NCBI RefSeq assembly: GCF_000737595.1
Contig: NZ_CP006271.1
Location: forward strand, 1,178,001-1,242,000
Source of the DNA: Synechococcus sp. KORDI-52
GTDB lineage: Bacteria; Cyanobacteriota; Cyanobacteriia; PCC-6307; Cyanobiaceae
Length of the DNA: 64,000 bases
Direction of reading: 5' to 3'
Shown piece by piece: positions 29,574-38,648 of this stretch. Within the stretch, counting starts at the first letter, position 1. The number at the start of each line of letters is the position of its first letter. The translations under genes and the position numbers were made by a program. Under the pieces are notes generated by a model. The model saw nothing but the letters and a program-made list of their open reading frames with translations. It was not told the DNA's origin and ran no database searches.

Positions 29574-30713
29574 TTGCCCAGACTTCTGATACCGGTGGAG
29601 TCGACACCGGGAGAAACCCGGGTCGCGGCAACGCCCGACACGGTCAAGAAATTCATCTCGTTGGGCTGCAGCGTCGCAGTCGAACGGGGAGCCGGAACGG
29701 CTTCCGGCTATCTCGATAACGCCTATGCCGCCCAGGGTGCGGATCTGGTCGAGACTGGGGATGCGTCGGCCTGGAGTCAGGCGGACGTTCTGCTCTGCGT
29801 TCAAACGCCGAGCGCGACCAGTCTGGCCCGCCTGCGCCAGGGGGCGTTGGTGGTGGGTCTGCTTTCCCCGTACGCCAACGATGAGCTGACGGCAGCCCTC
29901 AAGCGGAGCGTGCTCTCCGCCATGGCTCTGGAACTGTTACCCCGGATCAGCCGGGCTCAGTCTGCGGATGCGTTGTCGTCCCAGGCCAACATCGCCGGGT
30001 ACAAGTCGGTGCTGCTGGCCTCAGCCGCGCTCGACCGTTACTTCCCGATGCTGATGACGGCAGCGGGCACCGTTCAGCCGGCCAAGGTGGTGATTCTCGG
30101 AGCGGGCGTGGCCGGCCTCCAGGCCGTGGCCACGGCCCGCCGTCTTGGCGCCGTCGTTTATGTCAGCGACATCAGACCGGCGGTGAAGGAGCAGGTTGAA
30201 TCCCTTGGGGCCCGTTTCATCGAGCCCCCTGAGATGGAGGACAAGCCTTCGGAATCCGGTGGCTACGCCAAACAGGCCTCCGATGCCTTCCTGGCGGCCC
30301 AGCGCCAGCAGCTGTCGGATCAGCTGGCTGAGGCCGATGTTGCCATCTGCACCGCCCAGGTGCCCGGTCGTCGTGCCCCGCGCCTGATCAGCGCAGACAT
30401 GCTGGATCGGATGCGCCCAGGCTCTGTGGTGGTTGACCTGGCCGTGGCCCAGGGCGGTAACTGTGCCGACACCGTTCCTGGCGAGACCGTGGATCGCAAG
30501 GGTGTGAAGCTGATCGGCGGCAACGACCTGCCCTGCAGCGTTCCCAATCACGCCAGTGCGCTTTACGCCCGCAATCTTGTGGCCCTGCTGGAGCCCACCC
30601 TTAAGGACGGCGTCCTCAGCCTCGACCTCGAGGATGAACTGATCGCCGGCTGTCTGATCGCCCAGGACGGCACCATCCGTCGTGGCGATGTCCTCACCCC
30701 AGGTGCCAACTGA
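29574..30713 (+). CDS. pntAA: NAD(P) transhydrogenase alpha subunit, domain I part
   Basis: NAD(H)-binding soluble domain of the proton-translocating transhydrogenase. The homologous region begins PRLLIPVESTPGETRVAATP; a TTG at 29574 is the best-placed start, giving 379 residues. GTG codons at 29559 and 29565 are alternatives, and the first ATG at 29448 adds a non-homologous tail. It carries QANIAGYKSVLLAS, VVILGAGVAGLQAVATARR and VDLAVAQGGNC. It is the first of three overlapping genes. The three-subunit (split) form is usual in cyanobacteria. Confidence 0.92.
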   Translation: MPRLLIPVESTPGETRVAATPDTVKKFISLGCSVAVERGAGTASGYLDNAYAAQGADLVETGDASAWSQADVLLCVQTPSATSLARLRQGALVVGLLSPYANDELTAALKRSVLSAMALELLPRISRAQSADALSSQANIAGYKSVLLASAALDRYFPMLMTAAGTVQPAKVVILGAGVAGLQAVATARRLGAVVYVSDIRPAVKEQVESLGARFIEPPEMEDKPSESGGYAKQASDAFLAAQRQQLSDQLAEADVAICTAQVPGRRAPRLISADMLDRMRPGSVVVDLAVAQGGNCADTVPGETVDRKGVKLIGGNDLPCSVPNHASALYARNLVALLEPTLKDGVLSLDLEDELIAGCLIAQDGTIRRGDVLTPGAN

Positions 30714-31009
30714 TGTTTGTTGAATTCCTCTGGGTTCTCCTGCTTGGCAGCCTGCTTGGGCTGGAGCTGATCGGCAAGGTTCCCCCCACCTTGCACACTC
30801 CGTTGATGAGCGGAGCCAATGCCATTTCGGGCATCACCGTGCTGGCAGCCCTCACCGCCATCATCAAAGCCGGCGATAACACCGTGCTGTTGCTGCTCGG
30901 TTCCGTCTCGCTGGGCTTTGCCCTGTTCAATGTGATCGGGGGCTTCCTCGTGACCGATCGCATGCTGGCCATGTTCAGCCGCAAGCCTGCTCGCAAGGAA
31001 AACCGCTGA
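30713..31009 (+). CDS. pntAB: NAD(P) transhydrogenase alpha subunit, membrane part
   Basis: 98 residues with three to four hydrophobic spans and the family motif LHTPLMSGANAISGI, forming part of the proton channel. The start overlaps the pntAA stop by one base (TGATG), and its stop overlaps the pntB start in the same way, so the three genes form a coupled operon. Confidence 0.93.
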   Translation: MFVEFLWVLLLGSLLGLELIGKVPPTLHTPLMSGANAISGITVLAALTAIIKAGDNTVLLLLGSVSLGFALFNVIGGFLVTDRMLAMFSRKPARKENR

Positions 31010-32430
31010 TGACTGACCTTCTCAAATACGCGATCGAGCTGGTTGCGGTTCTGTTGCTTGCCCTTGGCATTAAGGGGCTGTCCAAGGTGCGCTCCGCCCG
31101 TGGAGCCAATCAGCTGGCTGCTGTGGCCATGGGCCTCGCCGTGCTGGGCCTGCTGATCAACTACCTCGGCACCAGCGGCATCAGCAGCGTGGCCTGGACA
31201 TGGATCATCGCCGGAACCTTGGTGGGTGGTGTGCTCGGTGCCATCACCGCCCAGCGGGTGCCGATGACCTCGATGCCCGAGACAGTCGCCCTCTTCAACG
31301 GCTGCGGCGGCATGTCGTCGCTGTTGGTGGCCCTGGCGGCTGCGCTGTATCCGGCAGCCCTTGATGCATCAGGCCCCGTGGCCGTGGTGTCGATCGTGGT
31401 CTCCGTGTTCGTGGGGGCGATCACCTTCACCGGCTCGATCGTTGCCATGGCCAAGCTGCAGGGCTGGCTGTCCACGCCGGCCTGGATGCAGAGCAGGGCC
31501 CGCCATGCCGTGAACATCGCTCTGGCGGTGGCATCGCTGGTGGGTGCCGTTGAGATGCTGCGCAACGCTGAGTCGGGCACAGGCCTCTGGCTGCTGGTGG
31601 TGGCCTCGGGCCTGCTGGGGATCGGGGTGACGCTGCCGATCGGCGGCGCCGACATGCCCGTGGTGATTTCGCTGCTGAACAGCTACTCCGGTGTGGCTGC
31701 TGCCGCTGCCGGTTTCGTGGTGGGCAGCCAGTTGCTGATCGTGGCCGGTGCCATGGTCGGTGCTGCAGGCTTGATCCTCACCCAGGTGATGTGCAACGGC
31801 ATGAACCGTTCCCTGGTGTCAGTGTTGTTTGGTGGCGCCCTGGGTGCCACGAGTGCTACAGGCGGTGGCGGTGGTGAATACACCAACATCACCAGCTGCA
31901 GCGTTGAGGAATGCGCTCTCACTCTCGAAGCAGCTGAACGGGTGGTGATTGTTCCGGGTTATGGCTTGGCTGTGGCCCAGGCGCAGCACACCCTGCGGGA
32001 AGTGACCCGGGTTCTTGAGAGTGCAGGCATCGATGTGGCTTACGCCATTCACCCCGTGGCAGGCCGCATGCCGGGGCACATGAATGTGCTGCTGGCTGAG
32101 GCGGATGTGCCCTACGAGCAGCTCCAGGAAATGGACCAGATCAATCCCGAGTTCCCCGCCACCGACGTGGTGCTGGTGCTGGGGGCCAACGATGTGGTCA
32201 ATCCTCAGGCCAAGAACGACTCCAGTTCGCCGTTGTACGGCATGCCCGTGCTCGATGTGCAGGATGCCCGCACGGTGTTTGTGGTGAAACGGGGCATGAG
32301 CGCTGGATATTCCGGCATCAAGAACGACCTGTTTGAGCTGGCCAACACGTCGATGTTGTTCGGCGATGCGAAAAAGGTGCTTGGCGACCTTTTGGTGGAA
32401 CTCAAGGATCTGGGCCTGGGCAAGAAGTGA
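31009..32430 (+). CDS. pntB: NAD(P) transhydrogenase beta subunit
   Basis: 473 residues: a membrane domain of about eight to nine spans, followed by an NADP(H)-binding domain from about residue 300. Signature segments are MPETVALFNGCGGMSSLLVA, GGADMPVVISLLNSYSGVA, VIVPGYGLAVAQAQHTL, HPVAGRMPGHMNVLLAEA and VLGANDVVNP. It couples hydride transfer between NADH and NADP+ to proton flow and so supplies NADPH. The 4-bp overlap with the next hydrolase gene extends the operon. Confidence 0.96.
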   Translation: MTDLLKYAIELVAVLLLALGIKGLSKVRSARGANQLAAVAMGLAVLGLLINYLGTSGISSVAWTWIIAGTLVGGVLGAITAQRVPMTSMPETVALFNGCGGMSSLLVALAAALYPAALDASGPVAVVSIVVSVFVGAITFTGSIVAMAKLQGWLSTPAWMQSRARHAVNIALAVASLVGAVEMLRNAESGTGLWLLVVASGLLGIGVTLPIGGADMPVVISLLNSYSGVAAAAAGFVVGSQLLIVAGAMVGAAGLILTQVMCNGMNRSLVSVLFGGALGATSATGGGGGEYTNITSCSVEECALTLEAAERVVIVPGYGLAVAQAQHTLREVTRVLESAGIDVAYAIHPVAGRMPGHMNVLLAEADVPYEQLQEMDQINPEFPATDVVLVLGANDVVNPQAKNDSSSPLYGMPVLDVQDARTVFVVKRGMSAGYSGIKNDLFELANTSMLFGDAKKVLGDLLVELKDLGLGKK

Positions 32431-33461
32431 CGGTCCGCGGCGGTGATCACCCCCAGCTGCTTCAGCGGCTGGGGCTTCCGTCGTTTCAGCAGCGCTGGCC
32501 GTGGATCGGTGGCGATCTGCAAACCCTTCGCGACACCCTGCGCGAGGTCGATCTGCCCCATGAACAAGGGGTTCCGATTGAAATCCCTGTGCCCGCCCTG
32601 CCCAGTGGAGCGGCGGATGCCGGGGCCTTGCTGGCCTTGCTCGATCAGCCGCAAGGGGAGTCCAAGGGCCTGGTGCTGTTGCTGCACGGCCTGGGGGGAT
32701 CCAGTTCCCGGGAAGGCCTGAGGCGGATGGGTGTTGCCCTGCAAGTCGCAGGTTTTGCGGTGCTGCGCCTGAATCTGCGCGGTGCTGATCCAGGCCGGCA
32801 TCTGGCGGGTGGAACCTACGCAGCGCGCTGCAACAGCGATCTGTTGCCGGTGATCGCGCGGGCCAGAACCTTGGCGGCGGGCCGGCCGCTGCTGGGGGCC
32901 GGCATCTCTCTGGGCGGCACGATGTTGCTGAATGCCTGTCTGGCTTTGCCTGGCGTGCTCGATGGCCTGTTCTGTGCCAGCAGTCCCCTGGATCTGGCCG
33001 CCTGCAGTGCCTCGATCGAGCGGCCGCGCAATCGCATCTATCAACGCTGGCTGCTCAAGCGATTGGTGCGGCAGACCCTGGCGGACCCCTTTGGGGTGAG
33101 CCGTGAGGAGGAGGTCACGCTGCAGGCGACCCCTCCCCGTTCGATCCGTGCCTTCGACAGTGCTTTGACGGCTCCCCGTTGGGGCTTCGCGAACGTGGAG
33201 GCCTATTACCGCGAGGCGTCCCCCTTGCAGCACCTGGTGACCGCCTGCGATGCGATGCCGCCCACGCTGCTGCTGCAGGCCCTCGATGATCCCTGGGTTC
33301 CCGCTTCCTCAGCGATGCATCTCAGCGAGGCGTTGCCGCTCGAAGCACCGATTCGCCTCTTGTTCACGCGTCATGGCGGACACAATGGATTCCATGGGCG
33401 TGGGGGCTGCTGGGGGGATCAGCTGGCGGCGGCCTGGCTCAGCGCCATCACCGACCGCTGA
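32427..33461 (+). CDS. YheT-like alpha/beta hydrolase
   Basis: 344 residues, GTG start at 32427 overlapping the pntB stop by 4 bp. The family pattern begins with a lid segment, then VLLLHGLGGSSS, LRLNLRGADPGRHLAGGTY, and nucleophile elbow LLGAGISLGGTMLLN. It ends with Asp in LLLQALDDPWVPA and His in TRHGGHNGF. The set matches the YheT/AB-hydrolase family of poorly defined esterases. Its end overlaps the convergent ferredoxin-like gene by 43 bp. Confidence 0.85.
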   Translation: MTVRGGDHPQLLQRLGLPSFQQRWPWIGGDLQTLRDTLREVDLPHEQGVPIEIPVPALPSGAADAGALLALLDQPQGESKGLVLLLHGLGGSSSREGLRRMGVALQVAGFAVLRLNLRGADPGRHLAGGTYAARCNSDLLPVIARARTLAAGRPLLGAGISLGGTMLLNACLALPGVLDGLFCASSPLDLAACSASIERPRNRIYQRWLLKRLVRQTLADPFGVSREEEVTLQATPPRSIRAFDSALTAPRWGFANVEAYYREASPLQHLVTACDAMPPTLLLQALDDPWVPASSAMHLSEALPLEAPIRLLFTRHGGHNGFHGRGGCWGDQLAAAWLSAITDR

Positions 33462-33763
33462 ATCAACCAGTCATCAATGGGATGCCCCCCGACCACATGT
33501 TCGGTGAGGATCCGATCGATGCGCTCCGGCGTCACACCGCCGTACCAGCAGCCATCGGGCCAGATCAGCAGCACCGGACCGTTGCTGCAGATTCTGAGGC
33601 AGTCCGCTTTGCTGCGCAGCACGATGCCCTGGTCCCGTTGTGGGTTCTCCAGATCCAGCCGTTGGATGCCCTGCTTCAGTGCAGCCCAGCTCTCAGCACC
33701 AAGCTGAGGGTCGCAGCACTTGGCTTTGCTGGCCGTTGCGCAGAGCAGGAGATGGTGGCTCAC
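33419..33763 (-). CDS. Thioredoxin-like [2Fe-2S] ferredoxin-domain protein
   Basis: 114 residues from a GTG at 33763 (SHHLLLCATASKAKCC); upstream in-frame codons give non-homologous sequence. The cysteines in KAKCCDPQLG and ADCLRICSNGP, followed by LIWPDGCWYGGV, match the thioredoxin-like 2Fe-2S ferredoxin family. Such proteins carry electrons, but the partner is unknown. It lies 12 bp downstream of dxr, an IspG/IspH pathway neighbour, though a link is only inference. Confidence 0.8.
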   Translation of the reverse strand: MSHHLLLCATASKAKCCDPQLGAESWAALKQGIQRLDLENPQRDQGIVLRSKADCLRICSNGPVLLIWPDGCWYGGVTPERIDRILTEHVVGGHPIDDWLIQRSVMALSQAAAS

Positions 33764-33774
33764 CCGGTGGATCG

Positions 33775-35022
33775 TCAAACGGCGAGCGCTCCCATGGACA
33801 AACGGGTGACACCGCGAGCCACCTGTTCGCGCACAGCGGTGCGGGCCCACTGATCCACCCGCAGCACGTCGTCCAGCTGCGGTTGAGCCATCAGGTCGGG
33901 CTTGTGCCGCTCACAGGCGGCCTCGATCACTGCAGGGATATCGAGGAAGTGGATCCTCTCCTCAAGGAACTGCGCGACGGCCTCTTCGTTGGCGGCATTC
34001 ATCACCGCGGGCATGGTGCCGCCGGCGCGTCCTGCGGCGTAGGCCAGTTCCATGCAGGGGTACTTGGCGGGATCGGGGCCTCGGAAGCTGAGCTGGCCCA
34101 CTTCGGTGAGATCCAGGCGGCGCCATGGCGTTTCCAGCCGAGACGGCCAACTCAGGCAGTAAAGGATGGGCAGCTTCATGTCGGGCCAGCCCAGCTGGGC
34201 CAGAACGGACGAATCCGCCAGCTCGACCATCGAATGAATGATGCTCTGGGGATGGATCACGATCTCGATGTGGTCGTAATCCAGGCCGAAGAGATAGTGG
34301 GCTTCGATCACCTCCAGGCCCTTGTTCATCAGGGAGGCGGAATCCACGGTGATCTTGCGGCCCATGCTCCAGTTGGGATGACTGGTGGCATCGGCCACGG
34401 TGGCCTTTTCAAGGTCGGCGGCCATCCAGTCGCGGAAGGCGCCGCCGGAGGCCGTCAACTGAATCCGGCGCAGCCCAGGTGTGGGCACTCCAGTGGACAA
34501 CCGTGCGTTTTCAGCCCAGGGGGTTCCCTGCAGGCACTGGAAAATGGCCGAATGTTCCGAATCAGCCGGCAGCAGTCGGCTGCCGCTCTTTTTCAGCTCC
34601 GGTAACACCACAGGGCCGGCGGCAATCAGTGTTTCCTTGTTGGCCAGGGCGAGGTCCTTGCCGGCCCGGATCGCTGCCAGGGTCGGCAACAGGCCGGCGC
34701 AGCCAACGATGCCCGTCACCACCAGGTCGGCGCTGTCCCAGGCGGCAGCGATATTGAGGCCGTCCGGTCCACCAACCAGCTGCGGTGCCTCGGGGGCTGC
34801 AAGGCCTGCCAGCTTCAAACGCTCCTGCAGTTCAGGAAGGAGATCGGCATCGGCCAGGGCCACCACGTCAGGGCGATGCCTCTGGATCTGTTCCACCAGC
34901 AGGTTCAGATTGCGGCCGGCCGTCAGCGCCACAACGCGGAACTGTTCCGGAAACTCCTCAGCGATCTGAAGGGTCTGGGTACCGATGGAGCCCGTGGATC
35001 CAAGCACGCTGATGGCTTTCAT
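33775..35022 (-). CDS. dxr: 1-Deoxy-D-xylulose 5-phosphate reductoisomerase
   Basis: Second enzyme of the MEP isoprenoid pathway, NADPH- and Mg-dependent. The 415 residues have [16 protein letters not shown] for NADPH binding, [28 protein letters not shown] (metal and substrate binding), [11 protein letters not shown] and [18 protein letters not shown]. The family length is 390-420. It is divergent from the SNF symporter gene with a 79 bp gap. Confidence 0.96.
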   Translation of the reverse strand: MKAISVLGSTGSIGTQTLQIAEEFPEQFRVVALTAGRNLNLLVEQIQRHRPDVVALADADLLPELQERLKLAGLAAPEAPQLVGGPDGLNIAAAWDSADLVVTGIVGCAGLLPTLAAIRAGKDLALANKETLIAAGPVVLPELKKSGSRLLPADSEHSAIFQCLQGTPWAENARLSTGVPTPGLRRIQLTASGGAFRDWMAADLEKATVADATSHPNWSMGRKITVDSASLMNKGLEVIEAHYLFGLDYDHIEIVIHPQSIIHSMVELADSSVLAQLGWPDMKLPILYCLSWPSRLETPWRRLDLTEVGQLSFRGPDPAKYPCMELAYAAGRAGGTMPAVMNAANEEAVAQFLEERIHFLDIPAVIEAACERHKPDLMAQPQLDDVLRVDQWARTAVREQVARGVTRLSMGALAV

Positions 35023-35101
35023 GCTGATCCTGCAGTTGCGACAAGTCTCCCACCAGGACCGTTAACCGCTGGCAAGCTGGCGGACAGCTTGTGGAGAGCG
35101 C

Positions 35102-36421
35102 ATGGCGAAGGAACAGTGGCGATCGGGGCTGGGTTTTGTCTTGGCGTCTGCCGGCAGTGCCGTTGGACTGGGCAACCTCTGGGGCTTTGCTTACCGCGCC
35201 TCCCAAGGCGGTGGCGGCGCCTTTCTGCTGCTGTATGTGGTGGTCGTGCTGTTGGTCTGCCTGCCGGTGCTGGTGGCTGAAATGGTGTTGGGGCGCAGCA
35301 CGGGGCAAAGTCCCCTTTTGGCGCCCGTGGCGGCAGCCGGTCGGCGCTGGCAGCCGATGGGCTGGCTGTTCGTGCTGGCGGCCAGTGGAATTCTGGCCTT
35401 CTACGCCGTGCTGATGGGCTGGACCGTGGCGACGCTGGTGCAGACGCTGACCCAGGGGCTTCCGGCGGATATCGCCTCAGCTGAAGCGTTTTTCGCCGGT
35501 CTCAGTGGCGGCCGATCTGCCTTGATCGGCCATTTGCTGAGTCTGGCGGCCACCGCTGTTGTGGTGGCCGCTGGCGTGCGCGGAGGAATCGAGCGGTTGT
35601 CCCGCTGGGGCCTGCCGCTGTTGTTTGTTCTGTTGATCGGCCTTGCGGTCTGGGCCGCAGGTCTTGACGGTGCCTCAGAGGGTTATCGCACGTTTTTGCT
35701 GCGCTGGGACACCAGCCAGTTGCATAACCCCACCACAATTCGCAATGCCTTCACCCAGGCCTTCTTCTCGATCGGCACGGGAATCGGTTGCATTTTGGCC
35801 TACGCGGCCTACCTGAGCCGGCGGGCCCATCTGCCGCGGGAAGCCGTGGCCGTGGTGGGCATGGACACCGCTGTTGGCTTGCTGGCCGGCATGGTCACGT
35901 TCCCCGTGGTGATGAGTTTTGGCCTCAAGGATGTGATCAGCAGTTCCACCCTGGGCACGATCTTCATTGCCCTGCCCACAGGCCTGGGGTCGCTTGGGTT
36001 CACCGGACAAGTGGTGGCTGTGCTCTTCTTTGCCCTAGCCCTGATTGCTGCGATCACTTCAGCGGTGTCGCTGCTGGAGGTGCCGGTGGCTTGCTTGATC
36101 GATCGTTTGGGGTGGAGCCGGTCGCGGGCCGTTTGGGTGGCCACGGCGTTGATCTTCGTGGCCGGACTGCCGGCCGCCACCTCCACGGAGGTTCTGGGCT
36201 GGATGGATTCCGTGTTCGGGGGCCTGTTGCTGATTCTGGGTGGGTTGCTTCTGGCCTTGCTGCTCGGTTGGGTGCTTCCTGATCGCTTTCAGGAGGAGCT
36301 CACCCGCTCCGGTAGTCCCGTTTGGCTAAGGCGCTTCCTGCTGGTGATGCTTCGTTGGATTTCGCCGCCTGTGGTTGCCGTCGGTTTGGTGATCAGCGTG
36401 GTCGATCTGCTTCCGAGCTGA
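35102..36421 (+). CDS. Sodium-dependent transporter, SNF (neurotransmitter:sodium symporter) family
   Basis: 439 residues with about 11-12 membrane spans. The N-terminal signature GSAVGLGNLWGFAYRASQGG is the sodium- and substrate-binding region (unwound helix 1) of the LeuT fold. YVVVVLLVCLPVLVAEMVLG and the glycine-rich later helices agree. Substrates in bacteria are usually amino acids; this one is unknown. It stands as a single gene, with the DUF2721 gene convergent 7 bp downstream. Confidence 0.9.
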   Translation: MAKEQWRSGLGFVLASAGSAVGLGNLWGFAYRASQGGGGAFLLLYVVVVLLVCLPVLVAEMVLGRSTGQSPLLAPVAAAGRRWQPMGWLFVLAASGILAFYAVLMGWTVATLVQTLTQGLPADIASAEAFFAGLSGGRSALIGHLLSLAATAVVVAAGVRGGIERLSRWGLPLLFVLLIGLAVWAAGLDGASEGYRTFLLRWDTSQLHNPTTIRNAFTQAFFSIGTGIGCILAYAAYLSRRAHLPREAVAVVGMDTAVGLLAGMVTFPVVMSFGLKDVISSSTLGTIFIALPTGLGSLGFTGQVVAVLFFALALIAAITSAVSLLEVPVACLIDRLGWSRSRAVWVATALIFVAGLPAATSTEVLGWMDSVFGGLLLILGGLLLALLLGWVLPDRFQEELTRSGSPVWLRRFLLVMLRWISPPVVAVGLVISVVDLLPS

Positions 36422-36428
36422 ATGATTC

Positions 36429-36857
36429 TTAGGGCCCAAAGCTGGCCTGCAACTGCTTGGAGGCAAGGATGATCTCCCGCAGAAAGCAGAGTGCTGCCCA
36501 GGTGAGCATCAGCATGGCGGCCACGAACAGCGTCGCCACAAGCATCGAGAGATTGATCTGCAGGACCACCGTGAGAAAGATCACGGCCACAACCATCGAA
36601 ATCAAAAGGATGGACAGGGTGAGCAGCGCAATGGCGCGCACCACCAAACGGATGCGCTGACGAATCAACCTGAATTCAGTCGTCTCATCGTCGTCCAGAT
36701 CCTCGCCGCGATGTTTCAGGTCTCTGGCGCGATCCACACTGCGGCTCAAACGGCCCGACAGCACGTTCATCATCGCCCCGATGCCAGCCAGAAGAAACAC
36801 CGGCGACACCGAGAGCTGAATGGCTTTCAGCAGGGTCTCCGCTGGTGCAGCACTCAT
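36429..36857 (-). CDS. DUF2721 family membrane protein
   Basis: 142 residues from ATG 36857. Pattern: LLKAIQLSVSPVFLLAGIGA (first span), a charged cytosolic segment with MNVLSGRLSRSVDRARDL, then two further spans around residues 85-135. This is the DUF2721 layout, of unknown function. Its start overlaps the stop of the preceding 75-residue gene in ATGA. Confidence 0.82.
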   Translation of the reverse strand: MSAAPAETLLKAIQLSVSPVFLLAGIGAMMNVLSGRLSRSVDRARDLKHRGEDLDDDETTEFRLIRQRIRLVVRAIALLTLSILLISMVVAVIFLTVVLQINLSMLVATLFVAAMLMLTWAALCFLREIILASKQLQASFGP

Positions 36858-37081
36858 GGCTGACCAGGCGGATTCAGCATGGATTCCATCTTGCGGATCC
36901 GCAGCAGCATCTTGTTCCACACCTCAGCCTTCCAGGCTTGCTCCGCATCGCCGCTGGAGTCGGCCAACTGCCGCTGATGGGCGAGCTTGACGTCAAGGTC
37001 TTCGCCGGCATCAAGGGCTTTCATCAGCTCCATCTCCAGCTTGGCGGTTTCCATGAAATTCAGCTTCTTGAGCCAGAGCAT
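36854..37081 (-). CDS. Conserved hypothetical protein, 75 residues
   Basis: A charged, helical protein (NFMETAKLEMELMKALDAGE, ALDAGEDLDVKLAHQRQLAD, then KMLLRIRKMESMLNPPG). No membrane span or known motif. It is translationally coupled to the DUF2721 gene by a 4-bp overlap and follows cysS after 39 bp. Confidence 0.7.
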   Translation of the reverse strand: MLWLKKLNFMETAKLEMELMKALDAGEDLDVKLAHQRQLADSSGDAEQAWKAEVWNKMLLRIRKMESMLNPPGQP

Positions 37082-37120
37082 GGGGAGGGAGCGAGGGCAT
37101 TCGCCTGCAGTCTGCCGGGA

Positions 37121-38602
37121 TCAGGCCCGGATCCACTCCGTCACCCCACCGGGTTTGTCGATCAGCTCCACCCCCTGGGCCGTGAGTTCATCCCGGATCC
37201 GGTCGGCCTCGGCGTAATTCTTCGCGGCTTTTGCGGCCTTGCGCGCCGTGATGGCTGCATCAATGGCGCCGTCGTCGAGGTTGGATGCTGCTTCGGCTTC
37301 CGCGCGCAGTCCCAGCACCGCCGCCAGGTGCCGCAGCAGCTGCCAGCGCCCCTCCAGACCGATCAACTCCGCCTCAGGCAGGGCAGCATCTTCCCCCCGT
37401 TCCAGCCGGTTGGCGAGGGCCCGGAGGGGCTTGGCCAGATCGAAGAGCACGGCCAGTCCGCCCGAGCTGTTGAGGTCATCGTCCATGGCGCTGATGAAGC
37501 GTTGCTCCAGCTCCACCAGAGCGGTGTCGGCTAAATCTCCATCCGCCGTCATGGCGCCCTCCGTGAGCGCTGCGGCTGTGCTCCAGTCCAGGCTGTCGCC
37601 ATGGCGATCGCCAAGGCTCAGGGCTGCATTCAGACCCTTCCAGCCGGTGGCTGCGGCCTCAAGGGCCTCGGCGGTGAAATCAAGTGGTTTGCGGTAGTGC
37701 GCCTGCAGCACAAACAGGCGCAGGGTCATCGGCGAGATTCCACTGTCCAGCAAGGCGCGGATGGTGGTGAAGTTGCCGAGCGATTTGGACATCTTGGTGC
37801 CACCGACATTGACCATGCCGTTGTGCATCCACAGCTTCGCCAGGGTTGTGCCATTGGCGGTTTCCGACTGAGCGATCTCGTTCTCGTGGTGCGGGAACAC
37901 CAGATCTCCGCCACCGAGGTGAATGTCGATGGTTTGCCCCAGTTCCTGGCGCACCATCGCTGAGCATTCGATGTGCCAGCCCGGGCGGCCTGGCCCCCAG
38001 GGGGAGTCCCAGCTGGGTTCTCCGGCTTTGGCCCCTTTCCAAAGCGCGAAATCAAAGGGATGACGCTTGCGGCTTTCCTCTCCATCGGCGGTTCGACCGC
38101 TGGCTCCCTGCTGCTGGTCGTTGGGGTCGCGGCCGCTGAGCTTGCCGTAATTCCTGGCCTTGGAAATGTCGAAGTAGACATCACCATCCGAGCTGTAGGC
38201 GGCTCCTTTGGTTTCCAGTTCGCTGATCAGTGTCTGGATGCCTTCGATGCAGCTTGTGGCCCTTGGCATTCGGTCGGCTGGGAGGATATTCAGGCGCCCC
38301 ATGTCGATCTCGAACGCTTCGATGTTGCGTTCGCTCACCGCCTGCATCGTGATGCCCTCCTCATTGGCGCGATTGAGGATCTTGTCGTCGATGTCGGTGT
38401 AGTTCTGGACGTAGGTGACGTCGTACCCGCGCCAGATCAGATAACGACGCAGCACATCCCAGTTGATGTAGCTGCGGGCATGGCCTAGGTGGCAGAGGTC
38501 GTAGACCGTCACGCCGCAGCAATAGATGCTGGCTTTGCCCTCGGTGAGGGGCTCGAACGCTTCGGTGCGGCTGGTGAGGCTGTTGGTGAAGCGCAGGGAC
38601 AC
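37121..38602 (-). CDS. cysS: Cysteinyl-tRNA synthetase
   Basis: Charges tRNA-Cys. The 493 residues are a normal length for class I CysRS. It has the zinc Cys in [18 protein letters not shown] (HIGH motif), [21 protein letters not shown] and [11 protein letters not shown] (KMSKS). The C-terminal helical domain contains a slight expansion. It follows polA on the same strand with a 46 bp gap. Confidence 0.97.
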   Translation of the reverse strand: MSLRFTNSLTSRTEAFEPLTEGKASIYCCGVTVYDLCHLGHARSYINWDVLRRYLIWRGYDVTYVQNYTDIDDKILNRANEEGITMQAVSERNIEAFEIDMGRLNILPADRMPRATSCIEGIQTLISELETKGAAYSSDGDVYFDISKARNYGKLSGRDPNDQQQGASGRTADGEESRKRHPFDFALWKGAKAGEPSWDSPWGPGRPGWHIECSAMVRQELGQTIDIHLGGGDLVFPHHENEIAQSETANGTTLAKLWMHNGMVNVGGTKMSKSLGNFTTIRALLDSGISPMTLRLFVLQAHYRKPLDFTAEALEAAATGWKGLNAALSLGDRHGDSLDWSTAAALTEGAMTADGDLADTALVELEQRFISAMDDDLNSSGGLAVLFDLAKPLRALANRLERGEDAALPEAELIGLEGRWQLLRHLAAVLGLRAEAEAASNLDDGAIDAAITARKAAKAAKNYAEADRIRDELTAQGVELIDKPGGVTEWIRA

Positions 38603-38648
38603 AGCTGATCAGGAGCTCAGGATGAGGCTACGGCCTGTTCGGTTGCGT